A stretch of DNA of 64,000 bases from Burkholderia sp. S171 (GCF_009766085.1 NZ_LMUF01000041.1:72382-136381), one strand, 5' to 3'; positions 8,779 through 19,950 are shown, counted from the first letter of the stretch. Numbers and translations are program-made. Notes: generated by a model from the letters alone, not told the origin.

Positions 8779-9293
8779 CCCGAAGTTAATCCCGCAATGC
8801 GTTTAAAACTCACGTAATGGTCGTCGGTATAGAAGCAGTTGTCGATCTGCCGACGGGGCCCGCCACATACAATCCGACGTGCGCCGCGATCGCGGGCGCG
8901 CGGCGTAGGAACGGTGTATTCGTGGTAAAAGCCGCGTGGGTGCGGCGGCAGCACACGCTCGCGATTACCAAACACAATGCCGTCTTTCTCATACGGGAAC
9001 GGCCCGCCAGCCTCGATCCGCTGCAGCGTCACAATGGCCTGTTTCGGCAATTGTGCTGCGTCGACGGTAGTCTGCGACGGTTCCGAACCCGTTGATGCGG
9101 CATCGCGCCAGCTCTCTGCGCGCGGATCGCTTTTCAGCTTGTCCTTGTCTTGCAACACGTGCGGCGGTTCCGCCTGCGACGCTCCTGCTGAGGTGTTCGC
9201 GGCCGTGCTTTGGGAATCCGGCCCGCTTTTCCCGCAGCCGCTCAGCACCAAACAAAGCGCCACGATGAACCCACAAAACCACGCGCGCTTCAC
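8775..9293 (-). CDS. Barnase-type (N1/T1 family) ribonuclease with lipoprotein signal peptide
   Basis: This is a guanyl-preferring RNase of the barnase family. The 172-residue precursor starts with a signal peptide ending in the lipobox LSGC (Cys20). An 80-residue linker rich in Ser/Ala/Thr/Gln follows, then the catalytic core from about residue 92. Visible catalytic elements are GIVFGNRERVLPPHPRGFYHEYTV with Glu125 (barnase Glu73), the Arg-rich RARDRGARRIV, and TDDHYVSF with His159 (barnase His102). Two cysteines (143 and 153) could form a disulphide. The enzyme is exported and probably membrane-anchored, while its inhibitor is cytoplasmic. This suggests self-protection during synthesis and nutrient or competitive RNA degradation outside the cytoplasm. 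Confidence 0.9.
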   Translation of the reverse strand: MKRAWFCGFIVALCLVLSGCGKSGPDSQSTAANTSAGASQAEPPHVLQDKDKLKSDPRAESWRDAASTGSEPSQTTVDAAQLPKQAIVTLQRIEAGGPFPYEKDGIVFGNRERVLPPHPRGFYHEYTVPTPRARDRGARRIVCGGPRRQIDNCFYTDDHYVSFKRIAGLTSG

Positions 9294-9651
9294 GAAACCT
9301 GTCCCCGCTTTGAACCCAGAAATATGACGACCATGAAAGACGTAAGGGTATCGCTAATGACACCGGGAATCAATGTTGGTTCGGAAGATGCCCGTTTTTC
9401 AGGCGCTTTTTGCTTCGTATCGGACCGTTACATGCGGCTCCCAAGCGCTTTTTCATCGATGACAAGAAAAATAGGCCTCGATCATATTTAGGATCAGTCT
9501 GAGATATTTTTATCTCGTTCAGGTGAATAATGGCTTCATGCATGGTTTGGGGAGTGGAACCAGCGTCGCCTCTCTCGCGAAGCTCCCACGGTGTAAAAAC
9601 CGGCACCATCGCTGTTTGGAGGAGAAAGCAAATCCCCTTGCATACCTCGTG

Positions 9652-9682
9652 GCGTGTCGGATCATCCGGCACGCTTTTTTTT
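9652..9682 (+). terminator. Intrinsic terminator on the plus strand with no upstream gene
   Basis: GCGTGTCGG pairs with CCGGCACGC (one G-U pair) around the loop atcat, followed immediately by eight T residues. It reads only in the plus direction. The nearest plus-strand gene upstream is rsmE, more than 1.6 kb away and behind its own terminator, so this looks like the 3' end of an unannotated transcript. Confidence 0.75.
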
Positions 9683-9770
9683 CGCTTCGGCGTCGAGCGT
9701 GGGTATCAGGAACCTGATCGTCAAGTCGACGAGTTGCTGCACCTATGCGGTGCAATCGTCGCGGAAATGA

Positions 9771-9809
9771 AAAAGAGGGATTGCGACCACGTGTCGCAAT
9801 CCCTCTTTT
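9771..9809. terminator. Bidirectional terminator downstream of the malic enzyme gene
   Basis: A 17-bp perfect stem (AAAAGAGGGATTGCGAC with its complement) around the five-base loop cacgt, with A and T tracts on both sides. It lies about 110 bp past the maeB stop on the minus strand and also insulates the region in the plus direction. Confidence 0.93.
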
Positions 9810-9919
9810 TATTCCTTCAATCCTTCTTGCCGGAGCTCTACTTGAACCTGCCAGCCCTGCGCGAGTTCTGATCCGGCGGGTTTTAGCCCCGCGAGCGTTG
9901 AACCCGGGCTTTCGAACCC

Positions 9920-12226
<2,307 letters not shown>

Positions 12227-12471
12227 GAGGCGTCTGGCTTTAGGCGAGATTAGAATAGATGTTCGAACGCATTGTAGCGCCAATCAACAGGCTCTCCGGA
12301 TGGCAATACCGGCTATCAGCGGCGCATAGCCCATTTGGACAAGGCCTGGAAAAGCAGCATGACCGCCAAGCCGGCAGCGCGTTCACGCCACAAAATTCCC
12401 TTATTGAGATGAAACGCGCATCAACAGGCGCGCATCGTCCTCAACTTTCCCTCGACATTGCCGGATCGCCG

Positions 12472-13539
12472 ATGCTCTCAGAGTTTTCCCTGATCGAACG
12501 ATATTTCTCCCAGCCCGCCGCCGCGTTTCCGGCAACGGGCGACGAGCCGAAGGCGACGCTGGGTATAGGTGATGACTGTGCGCTGCTCGCCCCCCAGCAC
12601 GGCCAGCAGTTGGCAATCTCCACCGACATGCTCGTGTCGGGCCGCCATTTTTTCCCCGATGTCGCCCCGTGGGCGCTCGGTTACAAGGCGCTCGCGGTGA
12701 ACCTGTCGGACCTCGCCGCCATGGGTGCGAAGCCGCGCGCGTTCACCCTGGCGTTGTCGATGCCAAAGGCCGATGAAAGCTGGCTCGAAGCATTCAGCAG
12801 CGGTCTCTTCCATATGGCGAACCAGCACGGCTGCGAACTGATTGGCGGCGATACAACCAGCGGCCCGCACGTGTGCATCAGCATTACCGTATTCGGCGAT
12901 GTCCCGGCTGCGCAGGCGCTACGGCGCGACGCGGCGCGCCCGGGCGACGACATCTGGGTGTCCGGCGTCCTGGGCGGTGCACGCGCCGGGCTCGGTATTC
13001 GCCGCGGCGAATGGTCGATGAAAGATCCAGCGGACGAAACCCTTGCAATCAAGGCGCTCGAACAGCCGGAACCGCGCGTGGCGCTCGGCATCGCGCTGCG
13101 GGGAATCGCGCACGCCGCGCTCGATCTCTCCGACGGTCTCGCCGGCGACCTGCTGCATATCCTGAAGCGCTCGAACGTCCGCGCGACGGTGAATATCGAT
13201 CAGATACCGCGTTCCGGCATGCTCGCCACGCTGCCCGAAACCTCGCAGGTGCATTGCATCCTGGCGGGCGGCGATGACTACGAACTCTGCTTCACCGCGC
13301 CCGTCTCCGTGAGGGCCGAAATCGAGCGGATAGGAACGGCGCAGAAAGTTTTGTTGACGCGTATCGGTACAATCGAGGGTCCGGCCGCCGAGGGACAAGC
13401 GGCATCTGGCGCGTCCAGCGCGGCCCCAACGGGCGCGCCTCGCGACTTGCCGGCTGACTTGCCGGCCATCGACTGGCGCGACAACACTGGTCCGGTTTCT
13501 TTCCCAGACACGGGCTTCGACCATTTTCATGCAGACTGA
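12472..13539 (+). CDS. thiL: Thiamine-monophosphate kinase
   Basis: ThiL phosphorylates thiamine monophosphate to the active cofactor thiamine diphosphate. I take the start at 12472 (MLSEFSLIERYF...), which begins the conserved N-terminus; the open frame reaches back to 12259 but the earlier residues are unlike the family. Signature segments are GIGDDCALLAP, STDMLVSGRHFFPD, LAVNLSDLAAMGAKP and ISDG-like LDLSDGLAGDL, then GGDDYELCFTAP. The C-terminus carries an Ala/Ser/Pro-rich insertion (about residues 305-330). Its 3' end overlaps pgpA by 11 bp, so thiL-pgpA-pncC is probably an operon. Confidence 0.95.
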   Translation: MLSEFSLIERYFSQPAAAFPATGDEPKATLGIGDDCALLAPQHGQQLAISTDMLVSGRHFFPDVAPWALGYKALAVNLSDLAAMGAKPRAFTLALSMPKADESWLEAFSSGLFHMANQHGCELIGGDTTSGPHVCISITVFGDVPAAQALRRDAARPGDDIWVSGVLGGARAGLGIRRGEWSMKDPADETLAIKALEQPEPRVALGIALRGIAHAALDLSDGLAGDLLHILKRSNVRATVNIDQIPRSGMLATLPETSQVHCILAGGDDYELCFTAPVSVRAEIERIGTAQKVLLTRIGTIEGPAAEGQAASGASSAAPTGAPRDLPADLPAIDWRDNTGPVSFPDTGFDHFHAD

Positions 13540-14065
13540 TCCGATCATCGACACAATCGACGACACACCACCCCCGAAGCCATCGCGCCGCACGAGCGCG
13601 CGCTTCATGCTGTCTCATCCGCTGCATATCCTGTCGCTCGGCTTCGGCAGCGGCTTGTCGCCAATCGCGCCCGGCTCGGTCGGCACCTTGTTCGCGTGGG
13701 TGTCGTTCGTGGTGTTCAACCCGCACCTGACGGTCGCCGAATGGGCCGTGCTGATCGCCGTCGGCTTCGTGGCCGGCTGCTGGTTCTGCGGTTTCACGGC
13801 GAAGAAAATGGGCATTTCCGATCCGTCGCCGGTGGTGTGGGACGAGATCATCGCGTTCTGGCTGGTGTTGCTGTTCGTCACGCCGGCCACGTTCACCGGG
13901 CAGTTGTGGGCGTTCATCGTGTTCCGTTTCTTCGACATGGTGAAACCGCCGCCCATCAGTTATTTCGACCGCCGGTTGAAAGGCGGTTTCGGCATCATGT
14001 TCGACGATATTGCCGCTGCGTTCTTCACGCTGCTCGTGATCGCGCTATGGCGCATGACCATTTGA
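13529..14065 (+). CDS. pgpA: Phosphatidylglycerophosphatase A
   Basis: PgpA dephosphorylates phosphatidylglycerophosphate to phosphatidylglycerol at the inner membrane. The 178-residue protein has a proline-rich N-terminal tail and then the family core: GFGSGLSPIAPGSVGTL, VVWDEIIAFWLVL and FRFFDMVKPPPISYFDRRLKGGFGIMFDDIAAA, with about four hydrophobic segments. Its start overlaps the end of thiL, the usual neighbour. Confidence 0.95.
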   Translation: MQTDPIIDTIDDTPPPKPSRRTSARFMLSHPLHILSLGFGSGLSPIAPGSVGTLFAWVSFVVFNPHLTVAEWAVLIAVGFVAGCWFCGFTAKKMGISDPSPVVWDEIIAFWLVLLFVTPATFTGQLWAFIVFRFFDMVKPPPISYFDRRLKGGFGIMFDDIAAAFFTLLVIALWRMTI

Positions 14066-14119
14066 TTTCTGTCTCGCCTGCATCTCACGTTTTCGACCGC
14101 CCCCACCCGAGGCTTTGCC

Positions 14120-14620
14120 ATGGCTACCGATAAAGTCGTCCACCAGCTCGCCATCCGTGCCGGCAACAAATTGCGCGACGAGCGGCTGATGCTCGCGACC
14201 GCCGAATCGTGCACCGGCGGGATGGTCGCCGCCGCCATGACCGATATTTCCGGCAGCAGCGCGTGGTTCGAGCGCGGCTTCGTCACCTATTCGAACCTGG
14301 CGAAGACCGAGATGATCGGCGTGCCGGCCGAGCTGATCGATCGCCACGGCGCAGTCAGCGAACCGGTTGCCAAAGCCATGGCAGAAGGCGCGCTGAGGAA
14401 CAGCCGGGCGCAGGTGTCGCTATCAATTACAGGCGTGGCCGGACCGGGCGGCGGCACGGAAACGAAGCCCGTCGGCATGGTGTCTTTTGCGTGGAGCAAC
14501 CGCTTGCACACGGCGGTAGAGACGCAGCAATTCAAGGGCGATCGCGAGCAGATTCGCACCCAGGCGGCGGCGTACGCGCTGCGCGGTTTGCTGGAATTAT
14601 TGGAACGCAGGGAACGGTGA
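14120..14620 (+). CDS. pncC: Nicotinamide-nucleotide amidase (CinA C-terminal domain family)
   Basis: The 166-residue protein is a stand-alone CinA C-terminal domain. PncC enzymes deamidate nicotinamide mononucleotide to nicotinate mononucleotide in the NAD salvage cycle. Signature segments are ATAESCTGGMVAAAMTDISGSSAWFERGFVTYSN, with the catalytic Ser region, and ITGVAGPGGGTETKPVGMV. It follows pgpA by about 54 bp on the same strand. Confidence 0.93.
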   Translation: MATDKVVHQLAIRAGNKLRDERLMLATAESCTGGMVAAAMTDISGSSAWFERGFVTYSNLAKTEMIGVPAELIDRHGAVSEPVAKAMAEGALRNSRAQVSLSITGVAGPGGGTETKPVGMVSFAWSNRLHTAVETQQFKGDREQIRTQAAAYALRGLLELLERRER

Positions 14621-14701
14621 GTAGACGGTGATTAAGCAGATGGCGGCAAGACAGGGTGACCAGGGTGAGACAGGAACGGCCATGCACGGACGGGGTTGCT
14701 G

Positions 14702-17700
14702 ATGCCGGCGTTTGCGTACGACACGGCTCAAATCATTAAGTGGCTCGGTTCGCATACCGTTGCCAAGGCACGCGGGTACGTGGACGAAGTGACGCGTCTG
14801 CACTGGGACGAAGATATCCTGCGCGCCTACGTCCAAGGCACACAACGCCGGCCTTATACCGTGGAGGTCGTGTTTAACGAGCAGCATGGCAAGCTTTCAG
14901 CAAAAGGCCACTGTTCGTGCCCGGTAGTATTCGGCTGCAAGCACGCAGCCGCCGTATTGCTCGCGAGCGCCGCGGACAGACCGCGCGAGTCCGAAACCGT
15001 GCGCCCGGAAGTGGCGGGCTGGCTTGAAGGATTCCGCTCGCGGTTCGCCTCCACTCGCAACGCCTCCGCAAAAAAGCCAGGGGACTCCGGCGGTGCGCTC
15101 GCGCTCGTTTATGTGCTGGGAACATCGCGCATCATGCGCACTGCCGAAGTCGCGTTGCATAAGGTGCGGCTCAGTCCGGACGGCTCGTTCCAGACGCTCG
15201 ACCGGCCCTGGACCAATCTGGACGCGGCGCTGGTCAAGCAGCCGAAGTTCGTCAGCGATGAAGACATGACCATCGTGCGGGGGCTCCTCATTGGACGTAC
15301 CCGCAACGATTTCGGTGGCTACGGGCTGCACGGCGAAGAAGGTGCGGACCTGATGCATCGCATGCTGGCGACCGGGCGATTGTTCAGCGCCATGCCGGCC
15401 GACCACGACGCCTCGGAGCCGCGCCGGCCGGTGCGCGAAGGCGCGAAACGGCCGGGACGCATCGAGTGGACACCCGATCCGGACGATCGCGTGCGTCCCG
15501 TGCTGCAAACCGAGCCGCCCGCCACGTTGGTCATTCCCACCGAACCGTTGTGGTTCGTCGACGCGCAAACGCGTGAAGCGGGCGTCGTCGATATGCCGCA
15601 ACCCGCGCGGCAACTGGCCGATTATTTGTCGATGCCGCCCATCTCGCTTGCCGAAGCGCCGCTGGTCAGCGCGATGCTGCGCGAGGTCGACTCCGACCTG
15701 CCGCCGCCGCCGGAGCCGGAAACGCTGAACGTCCGCATTATCGATAAGGAGCCGGTGCCGGTGCTCCTGCTCGATACACGGCCCGTCAACAGCAGTTGGC
15801 GGTCCCGCGACGAGCGCACGGCCGCGAACGTGCTCGACTTTGCCCTCGTGACGTTCGATTACGACGGTTTCAGCATCGACCCCACGCGCGCCACCACGGT
15901 CATGCGCTCCGCGTCTGGAGAGATGGTTCAGGTGAGGCGCCGTCACGACGTGGAAGCGCGTTACCTCGCCTCGCTCTACGATCTCGGCTTCCGCCAGATT
16001 CCCTCGCATCAGCGTTTTGGACCCAAGCCCATTCCCAATGGCGTGCTCGGCTTGCCCGTGCCCGACGCATGGGCCGTGTTCACCAACGACGCGTTGCCCG
16101 AGTTACGCGAGAACGGCTGGCGCGTGAGCATGTCGCCGGAATTTCGCTTCGACTTCATTGAGATCGACGACATCCAGGGCACCGCGCGCCAGGGCACCGA
16201 CGGCTGGTTCGACCTGGAACTCGGCATTGCCGTGGGCGACCGGAGCGTTCGGCTCGAACCGCTTCTGGCCGACCTGTTCCAGCGCGACCGGCGCTGGCTG
16301 GCTGGCGCTATCGATTCAATCCACGACGACGAAGGCATCGAGCTCAAGACCGATCTTGGCGAGCGGCTGCGGGTGCGGGCGTCGCGGATCAAGCCGGTGG
16401 TGCGCGTACTGATCGATCTCTTCGATACCCTCGGCACGCATCCGCTGCGTGTTTCCGAACAGGACGCCGGACGGCTGGAAGCGCTCAGCGACACGGGCCG
16501 CTGGGAGTTTCACGGCGATGTTTCCATTCGCGAGCTGGCTCAGCGTTTGCAGGAAGGTCCGGGGCTGCGGGAAGTGCCCGTGCCGCGAGGTTTGAATGCC
16601 GAGCTTCGCGTGTATCAGCGCGAGGGGCTCAACTGGATGCAGTATTTGCGCGAGCGCAATCTGTCGGGCGTTCTCGCCGATGACATGGGCCTCGGCAAAA
16701 CCGTGCAGGCGCTGGCGCACGTGTTGGTCGAGAAAGAGTCGGGACGGCTGGACCGGCCGGTGCTGGTGGTGCTGCCGACCACGCTGGTTCACAACTGGCG
16801 TGAGGAAGCGAAAAAGTTTGCGCCAGATTTGAGGGTGCTGGATCTGCATGGTCCGCAGCGCAAGGAACGTTTCGATCAGATTGCCGAGCACGATCTCGTG
16901 CTGACCACGTACCCGCTGCTATGGCGCGATCAGGCGATGTTGTCGTTGCACGAGTACCACCTGCTGATCCTTGATGAAGCGCAGATAGTGAAGAACGTCG
17001 CGACCAAGGCCGCAAAGGGTATTCGCGATTTACGCGCGCGGCATCGGCTGTGTCTGACTGGCACGCCGCTGGAAAACCACTTGGGTGAGCTGTGGGCGCA
17101 ATTCGATTTCCTGCTGCCCGGTTTCCTTGGCACACAGAAAGATTTCACGAAGCGTTGGCGCACACCGATCGAGAAATACGACGATCCGGTACGGCGCGAT
17201 TTACTGGTGCGCCGGATTCGGCCGTTCATGCTGCGTCGAAGGAAGGATGAGGTCGCGAAGGAGTTGCCGCAGAAAACGACCATTGTACGGACCGTGGCGC
17301 TTGAAGGTGCCCAGCGTGATCTGTACGAGACGGTGCGAATCGCGATGCAGGAAAAAGTGCGGATGGCGGTGGCGGACCAGGGTTTGGCGCGCAGCCATAT
17401 TGTCGTGCTCGAGGCGTTGCTCAAGTTGCGGCAAGTTTGCTGCGATCCGGCGTTGGTGAAGCTGGCGCGGGCGGGGCGTGTGGAGGAATCGGCGAAGCTC
17501 GATTTGTTACTCGATATGCTGCCGGAGCTGCTTGAGGAAGGGCGCCGGGTGTTGTTGTTTTCGCAGTTCACCGGGATGCTGGCGATTATTGCTGCCGCGC
17601 TCGATAAAGCCGGGCTTCCTTACGTCACATTGACGGGAGATACGACAGACCGGGTTACGCCAGTGACGCGTTTTCAGGACGGCGAGGTGCCGTTGTTCCT

Positions 17701-18007
17701 GATCAGCCTGAAGGCGGGCGGCGTGGGGTTAAATTTGACCGCTGCAGACACGGTGATTCATTACGATCCGTGGTGGAATCCGGCGGCGGAGAATCAGGCG
17801 ACGGACCGGGCGCATCGGATCGGGCAATTGAAGCCGGTGTTCGTTTACAAGCTGATTGTGGCGGGGAGTATTGAAGAACGGATTGTGGCAATGCAGGGCC
17901 GTAAAGCCGCTCTCGCCGATAGTATTTTGCGTGAGGACGCGGCTGGGGCAGCGAAGTTTTCTGCCGAGGATATTGAGGCGTTGCTGGCGCCAATGCCAGT
18001 GGTTTGA
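14702..18007 (+). CDS. SWIM zinc-finger SNF2-family helicase/ATPase
   Basis: This 1,101-residue protein belongs to the bacterial SNF2/RapA-like group. At residues 71-81 there is a SWIM-type zinc finger (CSCPVVFGCKH). A long middle region of unknown fold follows. The helicase domain begins near residue 620 with the Walker A-like DDMGLGKTVQ at about 659, the DEAQ box in LLILDEAQIVKN at about 757, and the C-terminal motor with TGDTTDR and YDPWWNPAAENQATDRAHRIGQ at about 1010-1040. Such proteins are thought to remodel protein-nucleic acid complexes; the bacterial role is not established. I chose the ATG at 14702 over the TTG at 14696. It is followed by the repeat and IS region. Confidence 0.93.
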   Translation: MPAFAYDTAQIIKWLGSHTVAKARGYVDEVTRLHWDEDILRAYVQGTQRRPYTVEVVFNEQHGKLSAKGHCSCPVVFGCKHAAAVLLASAADRPRESETVRPEVAGWLEGFRSRFASTRNASAKKPGDSGGALALVYVLGTSRIMRTAEVALHKVRLSPDGSFQTLDRPWTNLDAALVKQPKFVSDEDMTIVRGLLIGRTRNDFGGYGLHGEEGADLMHRMLATGRLFSAMPADHDASEPRRPVREGAKRPGRIEWTPDPDDRVRPVLQTEPPATLVIPTEPLWFVDAQTREAGVVDMPQPARQLADYLSMPPISLAEAPLVSAMLREVDSDLPPPPEPETLNVRIIDKEPVPVLLLDTRPVNSSWRSRDERTAANVLDFALVTFDYDGFSIDPTRATTVMRSASGEMVQVRRRHDVEARYLASLYDLGFRQIPSHQRFGPKPIPNGVLGLPVPDAWAVFTNDALPELRENGWRVSMSPEFRFDFIEIDDIQGTARQGTDGWFDLELGIAVGDRSVRLEPLLADLFQRDRRWLAGAIDSIHDDEGIELKTDLGERLRVRASRIKPVVRVLIDLFDTLGTHPLRVSEQDAGRLEALSDTGRWEFHGDVSIRELAQRLQEGPGLREVPVPRGLNAELRVYQREGLNWMQYLRERNLSGVLADDMGLGKTVQALAHVLVEKESGRLDRPVLVVLPTTLVHNWREEAKKFAPDLRVLDLHGPQRKERFDQIAEHDLVLTTYPLLWRDQAMLSLHEYHLLILDEAQIVKNVATKAAKGIRDLRARHRLCLTGTPLENHLGELWAQFDFLLPGFLGTQKDFTKRWRTPIEKYDDPVRRDLLVRRIRPFMLRRRKDEVAKELPQKTTIVRTVALEGAQRDLYETVRIAMQEKVRMAVADQGLARSHIVVLEALLKLRQVCCDPALVKLARAGRVEESAKLDLLLDMLPELLEEGRRVLLFSQFTGMLAIIAAALDKAGLPYVTLTGDTTDRVTPVTRFQDGEVPLFLISLKAGGVGLNLTAADTVIHYDPWWNPAAENQATDRAHRIGQLKPVFVYKLIVAGSIEERIVAMQGRKAALADSILREDAAGAAKFSAEDIEALLAPMPVV

Positions 18008-18060
18008 GTTGGCACCCGGGGTTAGCGGTTTGGGGTTATGCCGGGGTGATAGGTTCTGAT

Positions 18061-18163
18061 GGTAGCGGTTGGGGTTAGTGCCGGGTTGGTGCTTTCAATG
18101 TCAGTGGTCTGCGTGAGTCGGATTTTCTCTTTATCACTGTTAGCCACTGTGCGTGGCGGCACG
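18061..18163 (+). repeat. Outer part of the left arm of a long inverted repeat
   Basis: This segment is an inverted, slightly diverged copy of about 20136-20238. It begins GGTAGCGGTTGGGG and continues through TCTCTTTATCACTGTTAGCC and GTGCGTGGCGGCACG. It is cut from the rest of its arm (19401-19585) by the IS30 element. The plus-strand flank 18020-18046 looks like an imperfect extra copy of its first bases, with a period of about 41-43 bp. Confidence 0.88.
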
Positions 18164-19398
18164 GGCGGATTCAACCGGTCGATGCAACACCTATAACTTC
18201 TGCAAGTTTATTGGCTGGCGTCATAAAGTCGAGGGTTTTACGCGGTCTTCCATTCAGAAGTGCGGCGACCTTGTTCAACTCAGCGTGTGAATACCCATCC
18301 AGGCGTGTGCCTTTAGGGAAGTACTGACGTAGCAGGCCGTTCGTATTCTCGTTGCTACCGCGTTGCCAAGGACTTCGTGGATCGCAGAAATACACGTCGA
18401 CCTCGGTGGCAAGTGTGAACGTCTTGTGGCTTGCCAGTTCGCGGCCACGGTCCCACGTGAGCGTTTGGCGCAACTCCTTAGGCAGCTTCTTCACCTGCTT
18501 GATCAGTGCCGACACGACGCTTGTAGTGTCTTTGCCTTGGACTTTCACCAGCATCACAAAGCGCGATTGGCGTTCAACCAGGGTCGCAATATGCGAGTTG
18601 TTCGAGCCCGATATCAAGTCACCTTCCCAGTGCCCGGGAACCGCTCGATCTTCCACTTCGGCAGGACGTTCGCTGATTGATACAGCATCGATGATCGCCC
18701 CTCGGTTTTGTCCGCTGCCCGTGGCTTTTTTAGCGCGCCGCATCACGCGATGGGTGCGCAAATGCTCCATCAACTCCTTTTTAAGGACACCCCGGGCTTG
18801 TACATACAGGCTTCGGTAAATCGTTTCGTGTGATAGATGCATGAGCTTATTGACTGGAAACTGCCGTTTGAGCCAGCCCGATATCTGGGCAGGTGCCCAT
18901 TGTCGTTTGAGCTTGCTCGCCACGAGCATACGTAGTCGCGCCCGGTTTGAAAGAGCACACGCTTTGGGCCGTAGCGCGTTCTTCCAGGCATTGGCGTCGG
19001 CCTGTTGCGCGCGGTACTTTATCGGTCCGCCGTTGCGTTCGATCTCCCGGCTGATCGTCGATGGCGCTCGGTTCAGGCTCGCTGCAATGCGGTTTGAAGA
19101 CCAGTTCGCGCTCAGCCCACGCGAGATCGCTTCGCGCTCCTCGGGCGTCAGTGCACGTGGCGAGCGCTTTCTTGGCGGCGGTGCGATCCCACCGCGCTTA
19201 GCAAGCATCCGATGCACCGAGCCCACTTCACGCTCCAGCGCCCGACTAATCTCGCTGACAGACTCCGCTGCGCGCCAGCGCTTCCAGATCTCCCCCTTCT
19301 GGGTCGACGTCAACCACGGTTTTGCTTGTCGTTTCATAGCCTCATCCTCCGATTTCCGTATTGGAACAGAGGTGTTGCATCGACCGGTTGAATCCGCC
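18164..19398 (-). mobile_element. Complete IS30-family insertion sequence, 1,235 bp
   Basis: The ends are 29-bp perfect inverted repeats at 18164-18192 and 19370-19398, beginning GGCGGATTCAACCGG. The flanking dinucleotide CG is present on both sides (18162-18163 and 19399-19400). Comparison with the uninterrupted partner arm (CG at 20136-20137) shows that it is a 2-bp target duplication, in the range known for IS30 elements. A single intact transposase gene fills the element on the minus strand. Ends and transposase are undamaged, which suggests a recent insertion. Confidence 0.95.
18171..19337 (-). CDS. IS30-family transposase
   Basis: The 388-residue transposase has an N-terminal helix-turn-helix region (TSTQKGEIWKRWRAAES...VSEISRALEREVGSV), the IS30 signature LTPEEREAISRGL...SNRIAASLNRAPSTISREIERNGG, and a DDE domain with GHWEGDLISG, LTWDRGRELA and the Glu in SNENTNGLLRQYFPKGT. 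The DDE residues are present and the frame is open, so the enzyme looks functional. The ribosome binding site GAGGATGAGG is just before the ATG, and the stop codon lies inside the left terminal repeat. Confidence 0.96.
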   Translation of the reverse strand: MKRQAKPWLTSTQKGEIWKRWRAAESVSEISRALEREVGSVHRMLAKRGGIAPPPRKRSPRALTPEEREAISRGLSANWSSNRIAASLNRAPSTISREIERNGGPIKYRAQQADANAWKNALRPKACALSNRARLRMLVASKLKRQWAPAQISGWLKRQFPVNKLMHLSHETIYRSLYVQARGVLKKELMEHLRTHRVMRRAKKATGSGQNRGAIIDAVSISERPAEVEDRAVPGHWEGDLISGSNNSHIATLVERQSRFVMLVKVQGKDTTSVVSALIKQVKKLPKELRQTLTWDRGRELASHKTFTLATEVDVYFCDPRSPWQRGSNENTNGLLRQYFPKGTRLDGYSHAELNKVAALLNGRPRKTLDFMTPANKLAEVIGVASTG

Positions 19399-19400
19399 CG

Positions 19401-19585
19401 TCATTTCTTTGTCCAAAGCGACAAAGAAACGAAGCAAAGAAAACGCTTTCACCGCACTACCCTAAGTGTCCACAGCGTGCAGTTTTCATTCATAGGTGCC
19501 CCAAAAGCACGGTGCTCGCCAGAACGACGGATGTGTGAACCCCTCCTTCTCGCGAATCCCGACATAGACACGCTTCGCCACCCGT
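19401..19585 (+). repeat. Inner part of the left arm of the long inverted repeat
   Basis: It is inverted relative to about 19951-20135. Conserved blocks include TCATTTCTTTGTCCAAAGCG, the AAAGAAAACGCTTT segment, CACTACCCTAAGTGTCCACA, and GGTGCCCCAAAAGCACGGTG. Similarity decays towards the centre and ends near GACACGCTTCGCCACC. Confidence 0.88.
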
Positions 19586-19902
19586 GCTCTCGGGCAAGCA
19601 CCCTTGCCAATGAACCCGTACGGCCCCACGCGTTTGTGCAGCGCCACTTCGTTTATGAATTAGCCGCCCAGTTTGCGCAGCAATACCCGTGGAAACAGCT
19701 ACCTCCTGAGTTTTGGCAGTTGGTTGCGAGCTCTGCCCAGCAATTTCATGGACTACATTTCGGCCGGATGCAGACTGACTGCGTCGTTTATGTTGAGCGT
19801 TTTTTAGCCCGCATACTATTTTTGCCGGCTGCGGCCTCACGCATTTTTATGTCGCATTTTCTTGGTGGGTTGCCGCATGGTTCGGTATGCGAACCTATTT
19901 AG
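19531..19902 (+). CDS. Hypothetical open frame in the repeat centre, 123 codons
   Basis: A frame from ATG at 19531 runs out of the left repeat arm through the unique centre to a stop at 19902. The middle (for example LAAQFAQQYPWKQLPPEFWQ) reads like ordinary protein sequence with many Phe, Gln and Trp residues, but I recognise no family and there is no clear ribosome binding site. The frame continues upstream, open, into the IS, so the start is arbitrary. It may be part of a dispersed repeat rather than a gene. Confidence 0.25.
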   Translation: MCEPLLLANPDIDTLRHPCSRASTLANEPVRPHAFVQRHFVYELAAQFAQQYPWKQLPPEFWQLVASSAQQFHGLHFGRMQTDCVVYVERFLARILFLPAAASRIFMSHFLGGLPHGSVCEPI

Positions 19903-19950
19903 TGGGTGGCTGACGCGGATAGCGCGGGGTGAACCTTGGGCAGATTCAAT

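Larger units (their letters stand above)
9294..9919. other. 626-bp region without a supported protein gene
   Basis: The region between the RNase gene and the malic enzyme gene holds two strong terminators (9652-9682 and 9771-9809) and the upstream region of the RNase gene. A perfect 6-bp hairpin with a 4-base loop (GAGATA/TATCTC) lies near 9501-9516. Open frames here (the longest about 100 codons, minus strand 9370-9672) have no recognisable family. The plus-strand terminator at 9652 has no gene upstream of it, so a small RNA is possible. Confidence 0.6.

Noticed and set aside
9370..9672. 100-codon minus-strand frame upstream of the RNase gene
   Set aside because: No family, no convincing ribosome binding site, composition not coding-like; the plus-strand terminator overlaps its 5' end.
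9530..9682. Possible 6S RNA or glycine riboswitch
   Set aside because: I could not form the long interrupted hairpin with a central bubble of 6S RNA, nor find the conserved glycine aptamer blocks. Kept only as an unnamed small RNA candidate.
18841..19530. Open frame running across the IS end into the repeat
   Set aside because: The part inside the IS is antisense to the transposase; a fusion across the IS boundary is an accident of insertion.
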